A stretch of DNA of 64,000 bases from Cellulomonas phragmiteti (lineage in GTDB: Bacteria; Actinomycetota; Actinomycetes; Actinomycetales; Cellulomonadaceae), in the NCBI RefSeq assembly GCF_016862775.1, contig NZ_BONP01000004.1, positions 152,391-216,390 of the forward strand, in the 5' to 3' direction. Under the pieces are notes generated by a model that did not search any database, was not told where the DNA came from, and was given only the letters and a program-made list of their open reading frames with translations. Every line of letters starts with the position of its first letter. Within the stretch, counting starts at the first letter, position 1. The position numbers were made by a program, and so were the translations under genes. Shown one piece after another: positions 52,173 to 60,221 of this stretch.

Positions 52173-53033
52173 CTACGAGTCACCCCCAGATCGAGCCGAC
52201 CCGAGCACGTCCGCGATCATGCGGTGGCCCTGCTGCTCGAAGTCCTCGTCGCCCACCAGATGCGCCCACACCGCTGTTCCGATCGCTTCGCGCACCCGGT
52301 CGCGGTGCCAGGCCGAGGGCTCGCGAGGGTCGGTCCCGTACCCGTCCAGGAAGGCCCGCTCGAGATCCGGTCGCCCTCGGAACTGCTGGGTGGCCAACCG
52401 CCCCAGGTCCGTCGCGGCCGGTCGCCAGTCCGCCCGCCCGAAGTCGATGACAGCCAGGCGCCCGTCGTCCACGAGCCAGTTCCGGGGCTGCCAGTCCCCG
52501 TGCGTCGGAACGAGCGGACGCGGCGCTGCCGGCCTGGCGAGCTCTGCCCGCAGCCGGTCGACGACGTCGGCGGCGATGCGGTGGTCCCGTCGGAGCCAGG
52601 CCGAGGCCCTGGCGTCGGCCCGCGCCTCGTAGTCCTCGCCTGATCGGCTGCTCTGGCGGTGGAGCAGCGACAGGGCGCGGCCGGCCTGACGGTAGGTCTC
52701 GGGGTCGTGCTCGGCAGGTGTCCCCTCGATCAGCCGGCCGGGGAGGAAGGTGGTTGCCAGGAGCCGCAGGTCCGCGTGGGCGTGCAGCAGGTGAGGTGCA
52801 AGCGCCAGCTCGGCCAACGGCGCCACGAACTCGTGGTGCGCCCGGATCTCACGTTCCATGTGATGGTCGTCAGGCCCGCCGGCCTTGACGATGACGTCGC
52901 GCCCGTCGTGGCGCAGCTGCAGCACCGACCTCTCCACCAGGCCCCAGCTGTGGTCGGCCACGAGGGTCGCGCCCGGGAACCACATCTCGAGCACCGCCTG
53001 CTGCTCGGCCCGCACGCCTGGGAACGCCCCCAT
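52173..53033 (-). CDS. Aminoglycoside phosphotransferase-like kinase (APH family)
   Basis: A 286-residue APH/choline-kinase-fold protein. VIVKAGGPDDHHMEREIRAH holds the ATP-binding Lys, LVPTHGDWQPRNWLVDDGRL the catalytic loop (HGDxxxxN) and AVIDFGRADWRP the Mg-binding Asp. It could phosphorylate an antibiotic, an amino alcohol or another small hydroxyl compound; nothing local decides. The ATG at 53033 begins where the fold does; upstream in-frame sequence belongs to a different small frame. Confidence 0.87.
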   Translation of the reverse strand: MGAFPGVRAEQQAVLEMWFPGATLVADHSWGLVERSVLQLRHDGRDVIVKAGGPDDHHMEREIRAHHEFVAPLAELALAPHLLHAHADLRLLATTFLPGRLIEGTPAEHDPETYRQAGRALSLLHRQSSRSGEDYEARADARASAWLRRDHRIAADVVDRLRAELARPAAPRPLVPTHGDWQPRNWLVDDGRLAVIDFGRADWRPAATDLGRLATQQFRGRPDLERAFLDGYGTDPREPSAWHRDRVREAIGTAVWAHLVGDEDFEQQGHRMIADVLGSARSGGDS

Positions 53034-53074
53034 GGGCGTGGACTCTAGTTGCGCCCGCCGGACGGGCCGAGTCC

Positions 53075-53236
53075 TCAGCCGCTGTGCTGCGCGCCCGGGC
53101 GGGTCGGGTCGTGGACCTCGCTGACGATGGCGAACGACGCCCGGCGCACGTCGTCCGTCGCAGAGGAGACGACGAGGGACCCGGCCCCGTCTTCCCAGCG
53201 CACGCCTGACGTCCCGCCTCCTAGGGTGACGCGCAT
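53075..53236 (-). CDS. Possible 53-residue small protein
   Basis: A frame of 53 codons starts MRVTLGGGTSGVRWEDGAGS and ends VHDPTRPGAQHSG, with protein-like alternation of strands (SLVVSSATDD and RASFAIVSEV) and normal codon bias. It lies 41 bases upstream of the APH-like kinase on the same strand, so the two could form an operon. No family was recognised. Confidence 0.4.
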   Translation of the reverse strand: MRVTLGGGTSGVRWEDGAGSLVVSSATDDVRRASFAIVSEVHDPTRPGAQHSG

Positions 53237-53287
53237 GGCCCTGCCCGTCGACAGTCAGCGCGACGCGACGCGACGCGCAGGGCACCT

Positions 53288-53620
53288 GTGAGCGCCGGAG
53301 CGCAGGGGGCCCTCAGCGGCTTCCTGATCGTCGGGCCGTTGTCGTCGGTGATCGTCCTGACGTGGGTGGCGTCGTGGTGGCGCCCGCGGCTCCGGCCGGG
53401 AGTCGTCGCGGGGGTCGGGCTGGCTGCAGGTGTGGTGTCGATCGTCGCGGCCATGCAGTGGCCGAACGACGATGAGGGCGGTGGCGTGTCGTCGATGTCG
53501 AGCGGGTTTGCCGTGCTCTTCCTCAACGGCATGTTTGCCGTGTGGGTCAGCGTGTCCCTGCTGCTCGTCACGGGGATCGTCGCGCTGGTGCGGTGGGCCC
53601 GCAGCGAGGAAGGCGGCTGA
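53288..53620 (+). CDS. Small membrane protein, unknown function
   Basis: A 110-residue protein with three predicted hydrophobic helices: SGFLIVGPLSSVIVLTWVAS (9-28), VVAGVGLAAGVVSIVAAMQW (39-58) and a third region from about 74 to 103 including VWVSVSLLLVTGIVALV. The loop between helices two and three is acidic (NDDEGG). GTG start. It stands alone on the plus strand. No family was recognised. Confidence 0.65.
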   Translation: MSAGAQGALSGFLIVGPLSSVIVLTWVASWWRPRLRPGVVAGVGLAAGVVSIVAAMQWPNDDEGGGVSSMSSGFAVLFLNGMFAVWVSVSLLLVTGIVALVRWARSEEGG

Positions 53621-53758
53621 GCGCGCGGCGACGGCCTCGCCGTCCGTCTCGTGGACGGAGTCACCACCGGTCTCGCGGTAGGGGCGAGCAGCCGCAACAG
53701 GCGCCTCGCCGTGGCTCGCGGTCTTGGGCGCGCGAACAGTTCCGTATACGATTTTGAT

Positions 53759-54025
53759 GTGACTACTCGCGGCGACATCCACGGCAAGCCGGTCGACGAC
53801 GCACGGATCCAGGCCCGGGCCGACGAGGCCGAGGCCGGGTACGACCCCGTCGCACTGCGACGCCGTGGACGCCCCGCTGCCGGCGAGGGCCCTGGCATCG
53901 TGGTGACGGTCCGGCTCGACGGACCGACGCTCGCTGCCTTGATGCAGCGCGCCGACGCCGAGGGCCTGCCGAACCGGACCGAGGCCATCCGGGCAGCGGT
54001 GCGAGCCTGGGCGCACGTTGCGTGA
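53759..54025 (+). CDS. Ribbon-helix-helix antitoxin
   Basis: An 88-residue protein. It opens with GDIHGKPVDDARIQARADEA then AGYDPVALRRRGRPAAGEGP, the long N-terminal arm seen in a class of actinobacterial RHH antitoxins, and ends in the ribbon-helix-helix GIVVTVRLDGPTLAALMQRA, NRTEAIRAAVRAWAHVA. GTG 53759 was chosen because the family begins there and CGTATACG (53743-53750), a palindrome and likely -10/operator, lies 8 bases upstream. The toxin gene that should follow is decayed (54036-54178). Confidence 0.75.
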   Translation: MTTRGDIHGKPVDDARIQARADEAEAGYDPVALRRRGRPAAGEGPGIVVTVRLDGPTLAALMQRADAEGLPNRTEAIRAAVRAWAHVA

Positions 54026-54035
54026 CAATCACCCC

Positions 54036-54178
54036 TCAGCGCACAAGCACTACACCAGGGATCGTCTGACCGACGACCACCTCCAGGTCGCTGCTGATGC
54101 GCCCCTATACCGACAGCCGCTCGACTGATCATCCACGCGATGAAGGCGCGCGAGCAGTACTACTCCCTGCTGTCCTGA
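54036..54178 (+). pseudogene. Remnant of the toxin gene partnered with the RHH antitoxin
   Basis: Eleven bases after the antitoxin stop, one frame reads HKHYTRDRLTDDHLQVAADA and PLYRQPLD before a stop at 54126-54128. Overlapping it in another frame is LIIHAMKAREQYYSLLS to a stop at 54178. These look like the beginning and the C-terminal signature (VIHAMKAR..Y..LL) of a small BrnT-like toxin, with the middle ~40 residues deleted and the frame lost. The toxin is therefore inactive while its antitoxin survives. Confidence 0.5.
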
Positions 54179-54436
54179 TGCCCGACACGGGAGCTGCCCG
54201 CCCGGATCGGGCCCTAGCCGTGCGGGGGGAGCGGTGACCGCCGCCCGCGCCGCGTGGACTCCCACACCTGCAGGAACTCACGCCAGCGGTCGCGTCACGG
54301 TGGTCAAGCGCTGAAGGAGCCGTCGACCCGCCCGCCACGCCCCAGCAGCGAGGCCGGCGCCGCCCAGTCCTCATCCACTGGGACACCATCGCAGCGGTCT
54401 TCGCGGCCATGCGACACCTTTCGCGGCCCCGCGGCA

Positions 54437-54511
54437 CCTAATCGTTTGGGCGATCGCGAGCCCCATGAGGCCCGTGCCACAGTTCGCGGTGCTGCACTGT
54501 GATCGTTCACA
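54437..54511 (+). promoter_or_regulatory. Composite regulatory region of the GH30 gene (shared with the esterase)
   Basis: CCTAATCGTTTG and GATCGC (54437-54457), CGTGCCACAGT (54473-54483) and the dyad GTGATCGTTCAC (54499-54510) repeat the arrangement found upstream of the secreted esterase at 18743-18669, with spacings equal within one base. The region is 130-205 bases before the ATG. Confidence 0.65.
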
Positions 54512-54641
54512 ACTGGCCCCGGACAGGGGCGGATCCCGCCTCCACAGATACGCAGACAGGCGGACTCGGGTCCCTGTCCGCCGACTGCCAGCCGGGACGG
54601 TCGGGCGCACACCGGACGACCAACGACGATGGGACGAGATC

Positions 54642-56396
54642 ATGCGGAGAGCTCGACGATCGCGCCGGACATGGGCGGTCACTCTGGCGGCGGCGACGCT
54701 GTTCACGGGGGTGACGGTCGCCGGGGCGCCCGTGGCGTCCGCCGCGAGCGGCTGCCGGGTGGACTACACCGTCGCCTCGCAGTGGAACACCGGGTTCACG
54801 GCCGGCATCAAGGTCACCAACCTCGGTGACGCGGTCAGCAGCTGGCTGCTCACCTGGACCTTCCCCGCAGGTCAGAGCGTGAGCCAGGCCTGGAACGCCG
54901 AGGTCACCCAGAGCGGCGCCGCCGTCTCCGCGAGGAACGCGTCGTACAACGGCTCGCTCGGTACCGGGGCGTCGGCGGACATCGGCTTCAACGGGACGTA
55001 CAGCGGCACCAACCCGGCGCCCACCTCCTTCGCGCTCAACGGCACCACGTGCACGGGGTCGGTCAGCGGCACCCCCACGCCGACGCCCACGACGACGGTG
55101 GCACCGACCCCCACGCCGTCGGCCACCCGGACGCCGACGCCCACGCCGACCCCGCCGGTGGGCGGACCCGCGGACATCACGGTGAACACGGGCACGAAGT
55201 ACCAGACGATCGACGGCTTCGGTGCCGCCGTGTCGATCTGGGGCGGTGCGTGGTCGACCGCGGACACGCAGACGCTCGTCGGGATGGGCGACAACCAGCT
55301 CGGCCTGTCGATCGTCCGCACCGGGATCTCGCCGGTGTCGAGCGAGTGGAACGCGCAGGTCAGCGCGCTGCGGACGGCGAAGGCGTACGGCTCGGAGGTC
55401 AAGATCCTCGCCTCGCCGTGGACGGCGCCGGCCTCGTGGAAGTCGAACAACAGCCGGATCAACGGCGGCACCCTGCTGACCTCGCGCTACGGCGACTACG
55501 CCAACCACCTCAACAGCTACGTGCAGTACATGAAGGGCCAGGGCGTGACGATCGACGTGACGTCCGTCCAGAACGAGCCCGACTGGCACCCCGACTACGA
55601 CTCGATGGCGTGGACGGGCGACACGCTCCGCAACTTCGTGCGCGACCACGGCACGAAGATCAGGGACACGAAGCTCATGGTCGCCGAGTCGCTGGGCACG
55701 AACCGGGCCTACACCGACCCCACGCTCAACGACGCGACCGCCCGCAACAACATCGGGTACATCGGCGGCCACATCTACGGCCAGGAGAACGGGCCGAACC
55801 TCTCCCGGTACCCGCTCGCCGCCCAGCACGGCAAGAACACGTGGATGACCGAGTGGAACTACCACCAGGCCGACGGCAACGGGTCGAACATCTGGGGCGA
55901 CCCGTCGAACGCCGCCGTGTGGAACGAGACCCTCGACGTCATCATGCCGTCGGTCAACCGCACGATGGAGGCGAACTGGAGCGCGTACGTCTGGTGGTAC
56001 GGACGGCGCTACTACTCCTTCATCGGTGACGGGGAGTCCGCGTTCGGGACGACGGGCGGAGCGGTCCTCAAGCGCGGCTGGGCCTTCTCGCAGTACTCCA
56101 AGTACGTCCGTCCGGGCGACCAGCGCATCGGCGTGACCGAGAGCTCGAAGGCGTCACCGCTGGACATCACGGCCTACCAGGGCGACGGCGGCACGATCAC
56201 CCTGGTCATCCTCAACCGCTCGACCAGCGCGGTGAACGGAGCCGTCGTCCAGGCGCCGCAGCAGGTCAGGTCCGCACTCCACACGATGACGTCGCAGTAC
56301 TCCAGCCGGGTACCTCGGACCACGAGCGTCAACGGCAGCCAGGTGACGGTCGACGTGCCCGCACGGAGCATCTCCACGGTCGTCATCACCCTCTGA
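54642..56396 (+). CDS. Secreted GH30 glycoside hydrolase with N-terminal CBM2
   Basis: A 584-residue secreted enzyme. The signal peptide (1-35) ends APVASA. A CBM2 cellulose/xylan-binding domain (38-138) opens CRVDYTVASQWNTGFTAGIK and has the conserved aromatic surface and paired Cys. A Thr-Pro linker (about 143-175) leads to a GH30 catalytic barrel with its beta-sandwich. The acid/base Glu is in TSVQNEPDWHP (near 311) and the nucleophile Glu in TWMTEWNYH (near 404). The sequence resembles subfamily 8 glucuronoxylan xylanohydrolases. It acts outside the cell on xylan. A strong terminator follows. Confidence 0.9.
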   Translation: MRRARRSRRTWAVTLAAATLFTGVTVAGAPVASAASGCRVDYTVASQWNTGFTAGIKVTNLGDAVSSWLLTWTFPAGQSVSQAWNAEVTQSGAAVSARNASYNGSLGTGASADIGFNGTYSGTNPAPTSFALNGTTCTGSVSGTPTPTPTTTVAPTPTPSATRTPTPTPTPPVGGPADITVNTGTKYQTIDGFGAAVSIWGGAWSTADTQTLVGMGDNQLGLSIVRTGISPVSSEWNAQVSALRTAKAYGSEVKILASPWTAPASWKSNNSRINGGTLLTSRYGDYANHLNSYVQYMKGQGVTIDVTSVQNEPDWHPDYDSMAWTGDTLRNFVRDHGTKIRDTKLMVAESLGTNRAYTDPTLNDATARNNIGYIGGHIYGQENGPNLSRYPLAAQHGKNTWMTEWNYHQADGNGSNIWGDPSNAAVWNETLDVIMPSVNRTMEANWSAYVWWYGRRYYSFIGDGESAFGTTGGAVLKRGWAFSQYSKYVRPGDQRIGVTESSKASPLDITAYQGDGGTITLVILNRSTSAVNGAVVQAPQQVRSALHTMTSQYSSRVPRTTSVNGSQVTVDVPARSISTVVITL

Positions 56397-56417
56397 GCCG
56401 GTCCGGCACTGCCGACG

Positions 56418-56454
56418 GACGGTGCTCCACGTCGAGCCGACGTGGAGCACCGTC
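56418..56454 (+). terminator. Strong hairpin terminator after GH30
   Basis: A perfect 17-base-pair stem (left arm GACGGTGCTCCACGTCG at 56418-56434, right arm 56438-56454) with a 3-base loop AGC, beginning 21 bases after the GH30 stop. There is no T-run, typical of high-GC actinobacteria. Confidence 0.8.
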
Positions 56455-56464
56455 GCCGTCGGGC

Positions 56465-56689
56465 ATGAGGGGGTTGCCGCCGAAGATCAGGGACGCGGTG
56501 GACTCCTTCATCTACGGGCCGCTGGCAGACAACCCACCACGTGTCGGCACGCGGCTGCGTTCGCCGCTGGACGACCAGCACAGCGCTCGGCGCGGTGAGT
56601 ACCGCGTGCGGTACGTCATCCACGACGACGAGAACACGATCACCATCATGGGAGTCGACCACCGCCGCGACGCGTACCGCCCACACTGA
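56465..56689 (+). CDS. RelE-type toxin, N-terminally truncated and without antitoxin
   Basis: A 74-residue piece of a RelE/ParE toxin: LPPKIRDAVDSFIYGPLADN, RVGTRLRSPLDDQHSARRGE, YRVRYVIHDDENTITIMGVD and HRRDAYR. The Arg-rich core and the C-terminal HRRDAYR are intact. The first strand and part of the first helix (about 15 residues) are missing, because the frame starts right after the GH30 terminator. No antitoxin gene is present on either side. It is probably an inactive remnant. Confidence 0.6.
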   Translation: MRGLPPKIRDAVDSFIYGPLADNPPRVGTRLRSPLDDQHSARRGEYRVRYVIHDDENTITIMGVDHRRDAYRPH

Positions 56690-56817
56690 CCCGAGTCGTT
56701 CGTCACTGCTCGCCGTCGGTGCCCCTCGTCGGCGAAGCCCGGGCCTGGCCACCGTTCAGCTGTGGCAGGCGGACATCTCCCTGCGGACGCCACCTTCTGA
56801 CGTCGCCTCCGCCGGGC

Positions 56818-57555
56818 CTACCGCAGGGCGCGCAGGTCGTCGAGGTCGCCGTCGAAGACGTTCATGTCGATGAACACCTCCTCGCCGTCGTACCCGTCGA
56901 GGCGGTCCCGGTTCGAGTACTGCCAGAAGGTCCACGCCCGGTCGTCCGACAGGGTGGGCGGCACGATCACCGACCGGATCCAGATGGGCGTGCCCGGGAA
57001 GTGGCTGGCGACGTAGCGGTCGTACGCGCTGGAGGTCGCGTAGACGACCGGCTCGATGCCGTGGTCGCGCAGGGTCTCGATGAGCACGGTCAGCTCCGGG
57101 CGGACCTGCGCCGCGTCCGGGGGGTCGCCGTGGAACGTCCCGTAGGACTCGACGTCGATCGCGACGGGCAGCAGGTCCTCGTCGTCCGGGACCGTCGCGA
57201 GCACGTGCTCCGCCTGCGCCGCGCCGCTGCTCTCGAAGCTGAAGAAGTGGTACGCACCGACCAGCAGCCCGGCCTCACGCGCCCCGCGCAGGTTGGACTC
57301 GAACTCCCGGTCGACGAACGACGAGCCCTCGGTGGCCTTCACGTACGCGAAGTCGACGTCCTGCCGGGCGATCGTCGGCCAGTCGACGGTGCCCTGCCAC
57401 GCCGAGACGTCGACGCCCCGCACGTCGTAGCGCGCCGCGAACAGACGGTTCGGCCACACCAGGCCGCGCTCGACGAGCACGGCCCCGAGCGCGAGGACGA
57501 CGACCGTCCCCGTCAGGGCGATCAGCAGGACGCGCACGCGACGGCGGCTCGGCAC
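56818..57555 (-). CDS. Membrane-anchored GH25 muramidase (lysozyme)
   Basis: A 245-residue protein with an N-terminal signal-anchor (VRVLLIALTGTVVVLALGAV, about 8-27) and a GH25 barrel: VRGVDVSAWQGTVDWPTIAR with the first catalytic Asp, FAYVKATEG, AYHFFSFES, VAIDVESYGTF with the catalytic Glu, and WTFWQYSNRDRLDGYDG near the end. It would hydrolyse the N-acetylmuramyl bond of peptidoglycan at the cell surface. GTG 57555 was chosen because the anchor begins there; the longer frame to 57711 adds a low-complexity Arg/Pro stretch. Confidence 0.88.
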   Translation of the reverse strand: MPSRRRVRVLLIALTGTVVVLALGAVLVERGLVWPNRLFAARYDVRGVDVSAWQGTVDWPTIARQDVDFAYVKATEGSSFVDREFESNLRGAREAGLLVGAYHFFSFESSGAAQAEHVLATVPDDEDLLPVAIDVESYGTFHGDPPDAAQVRPELTVLIETLRDHGIEPVVYATSSAYDRYVASHFPGTPIWIRSVIVPPTLSDDRAWTFWQYSNRDRLDGYDGEEVFIDMNVFDGDLDDLRALR

Positions 57556-57939
57556 CGCGCCAGTCTGGCGTGGACGCGCGTCGTGCGCCCTCGACGCCCA
57601 CCTGACCGGCCGCGGACGCCGCGTGCCATGATCAGGTCGCCGCAGCGCGCCTGGTCCAGGCCAGCTCGCCACGGCGACCGCCGAGGTGCGACTGGCAGCC
57701 GGAGAACTCACCGGAGTTGTCCGCTGGTCACGCTTTTTCCAGCTGTCCGGATCCGCACGTCGGGCCAGGATCGGCGGGGATGGTCAGCCGACGCGGGGCG
57801 TGGGGCGCTGTCGGCACCCGCGCGCCGCGTCGTGACTTACGAGACGGACTCCATGGGCGCGGGCATCGACTCCAAGGAGGGCCCTGTGGCGGACGTGCGG
57901 ATCGGATGTGCCGAGCTCGACAGGGGTACGGAGATCAGG
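57556..57939. other. Intergenic stretch without a supported gene
   Basis: About 380 bases between two minus-strand genes. It contains an AAGGAGG followed by a GTG at 57885 on the plus strand, but the resulting frame runs antisense through the next gene and has no protein-like pattern. A weak AACTC/GAGTT inverted repeat is at 57706-57719. Nothing else is visible. Confidence 0.5.
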
Positions 57940-58161
57940 TCAGGCCGTGCCCGCAGCGGCACGACGGATCGCGGCCACGCCGCCCAGCACGATCGAGACG
58001 ACACCGATGCCGCCAAGGACGAGCTGGAGAGGGCAGGGCGAGTAGGGCAGGTCGAGGGTCTCTTCCGCCGCGCTGAAACCGAAGTAGAACAGCGAACCCG
58101 CGGTCAGTAGCAGGGCGGCTCCGAGGAGAGTCAGGGCCAACGGGACATGACGTGCGGACAT
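57940..58161 (-). CDS. Small two-helix membrane protein
   Basis: A 73-residue protein with two hydrophobic helices, LALTLLGAALLLTAGSLFYF (8-27) and LVLGGIGVVSIVLGGVAAI (about 47-65), joined by a short loop with a single Cys. ATG 58161 is used; an upstream in-frame extension lies within the preceding gene's 3' end. It is 11 bases downstream of the DUF2599 gene on the same strand, so the two are probably co-transcribed. Function unknown. Confidence 0.55.
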   Translation of the reverse strand: MSARHVPLALTLLGAALLLTAGSLFYFGFSAAEETLDLPYSPCPLQLVLGGIGVVSIVLGGVAAIRRAAAGTA

Positions 58162-58172
58162 GTCGACAGCTC

Positions 58173-58958
58173 CTAGTTGCAGCCTGAGGCGATGAAGCCC
58201 AGATAGCCCTTGTCGGCGCGGTTCGTCTCCGGGTTCCACGTGGACGTGAGCGGGGCCCCCGCGACGTGGCAGATGTACTGGTTCCGCGCGGACGCCCCGA
58301 GCCGGTTGCGGTACGTGCTCGACGTCTGCTTGGCGCGCAGCTCGTCGAAGCCGGGGTTCCCCGCAATCGGGGCTCCAGCGACGTTGCCCGGGTAGACGGC
58401 TCTGGCCCAGGCGGTGGGCGTCACGAGGATCCGCGTGCTGGTCTCCCAGCGGTAGGACGACACCATCGCCACCCCCAGGAACGGGTCAGCGACGACAGGA
58501 TAGGTCGTCTCCGGAGCGAGGTGCTCGACCACCTGGGTGAAGGAGGTCCCTTCGATCTCGAAGCGCGTGGGCACGGGCGCCCCGGTCGCGTCGTAGGCCC
58601 ACGGCGGTGCCACACCGCCGACGAGCGCGCCGGCCGCTGTGAGGACGACGATGGCGCCGCTGGCCTCCTGCTGAAGTCGCGACCCGACCGGAACGTCGAG
58701 CTCGTACCTGTATCTCTCGGGAGCGGTCGCGTCGTGGACGATCGTCAGGATCTGCACGGATGCGCCGTCCTTCACGATGGGGACTGTCGTAGAACCGTCG
58801 TTGTTGTCGAACGCGACGACGCCGTCCATGACCGTCTGTGCGGCGTCGGCGGTCTCGCCTGACGGAAGGCCTACCGCCAGAGTCGGGCCCGACGCGTGGC
58901 TGAGCACGACGTCGCGCGCGGCGTCCTGGGGCACCGAGGCGCTGCCGTGCCGGCCCAC
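58173..58958 (-). CDS. DUF2599-domain protein, 5' end apparently frameshifted
   Basis: A 261-residue frame from GTG 58958. The C-terminal 75 residues form a DUF2599 domain: TRILVTPTAWARAVYPGNVA, NPGFDELRAK, NQYICHVAGAPLTSTWNPE and GYLGFIASGCN, with two Cys that could pair. The N-terminal part is beta-rich. Coding signal continues upstream in the same frame (ATPDPVLDILTDALDVPAVE) to about 59090 but meets a TAG without any start. Hydrophobic signal-peptide pieces lie in the other two frames (MSRLSLAFLVS from 59151; FAMLAVIAAP). The secreted protein's 5' end therefore seems to have lost its frame. Confidence 0.6.
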   Translation of the reverse strand: MGRHGSASVPQDAARDVVLSHASGPTLAVGLPSGETADAAQTVMDGVVAFDNNDGSTTVPIVKDGASVQILTIVHDATAPERYRYELDVPVGSRLQQEASGAIVVLTAAGALVGGVAPPWAYDATGAPVPTRFEIEGTSFTQVVEHLAPETTYPVVADPFLGVAMVSSYRWETSTRILVTPTAWARAVYPGNVAGAPIAGNPGFDELRAKQTSSTYRNRLGASARNQYICHVAGAPLTSTWNPETNRADKGYLGFIASGCN

Positions 58959-59147
58959 GTGCGCGGCCGCAACGCCAGGGCGGGCACGTGTCGATGCGAC
59001 GCCGCTCAGCGCGGCCTCGACCGCCGGAACGTCGAGGGCGTCGGTGAGGATGTCGAGGACGGGGTCGGGGGTGGCCGCGTTCGCGGCGGAGGCGGGGCGG
59101 CGATCACAGCGAGCATCGCGAAACTAAGAAGGCAAGCGACAAGCGGC

Positions 59148-59300
59148 TCATCGCAGAGCCCACCACGGATCCTCGGCGGCGATCGTGCAGGCCAGCACCG
59201 TGCGATCGGGCTCCAGGCGCTGGCCGGTGACCCGCAGGCCATGCTCGTCCAGGCGTGTGAACGTGGTCAGGTCCGGGCGCGCGAAGGTACCGTCAGGCAT
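59148..59300 (-). mobile_element. Remnant of an ISL3-type transposase (N-terminal fragment)
   Basis: A 50-codon minus-strand frame starts MPDGTFARPDLTTFTRLDEH, continues GLRVTGQRLEPDRTVLACTI and ends EDPWWALR at a TGA. This matches the N-terminal region of ISL3-family transposases just before their zinc-ribbon. The zinc-binding and catalytic DDE parts are absent. No terminal inverted repeats were seen. The stop codon overlaps the ATG at 59151 of the damaged DUF2599 leader. Confidence 0.6.
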
Positions 59301-60221
59301 GTCGAGGTCTTCCGGGTGGCTGGCGTCAGAACCGCCATCATCGGAGGACCTCGACGTCGTCCAGCAGCGACCCGCCGCTCAAGCCGGACCCGGCTCTACA
59401 CCCTCATCTGCGAAGAGCCGGATAAGCGCCGCCATGTCCGGTGCAGGCGATCTCTGCATCGACGGTGCGGCCTGGGTCCGCGACGTAGCGCTGGGGCTCT
59501 GGTTTGCTGGCATCGGCGCAGGGCCAGCGGACGGACGGGTCCGCGGTCGCGCTGAAGTGCTCCATCCGTGCCCGCAATCACGAATGCCGCAGCGGTGAGC
59601 GCCATAGTGCCCGGGACGGACTCCACAGCGGTGCTGGTGTGAGGGGCCCGACTGGCTCTCAAGGCAGTGTGCAGGTGTCGTCACGCGGGGATCTTCTCAC
59701 TGTGCGCACGAGCCGCGTATCTGTCACGTGGGCGGCTCGAGCCGCACGCGCGGCCGCGTCGACTCCGTCACCAACGACGGCCTGCTTGAGGCCGTCCACG
59801 TTCATCCAAACAGGGCCGTTGGTACGCGAGCTCGGCATCACGCACCTCGAGTACCCGGCCCGCCCGTGCGGCCTGTCCGCCGCCTCGCCCGCTGAGCAGG
59901 CACCGGGCACATCGGGAAGACCAGTGCTGTCACGCTCGCGTGAGGTCGACCCCACGCTCGACGCTCACGGCCGTCACGTACGGAGCTCCAGCTGCGCTCG
60001 GCTCCACCGCTCTCGAGCACCCCGCGTGGACAAGTGGTGTAGGCACTCACTGGGCTCGTCACGCGCTGTCGGCAGGCAACAGGGCCATACGCCGCAGAGC
60101 GGCTGCGCTAGGAGCGAGTACTCGGTGCGGTCAGAAGTCTTCCGCGGATCGCCCGGCTCGTGTCGGTGGGTCGTGCCACACTCCCATCACGAGCGCGTTG
60201 CTGATGTCGGGAGATCACAAG
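59301..60221. other. Gene-poor junction before the OLD nuclease
   Basis: About 920 bases with no convincing gene on either strand. Short minus-strand pieces look partly protein-like (MALTAAAFVIAGTDGALQ near 59600; VWMNVDGLKQAVVGDGVDAA near 59790) but lack starts, continuation or family resemblance, so they are probably relics. Base composition falls from the level of the flanking core genes towards that of the downstream island. No attachment-site repeat or tRNA was recognised. Confidence 0.5.

Noticed and set aside
57885..58110. Plus-strand frame with AAGGAGG and GTG start
   Set aside because: It runs antisense through the small membrane-protein gene, and its sequence lacks any protein-like pattern beyond the first ~20 codons.
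56719..58110. Plus-strand frame opposite the GH25 gene
   Set aside because: It is antisense to clear GH25 catalytic motifs and has no domain of its own.
59940..60221. N-terminal extension of the OLD nuclease by 94 codons
   Set aside because: The extension is unstructured, not similar to the family, and overlaps the gene-poor junction. The OLD fold starts at the ATG at 60222.
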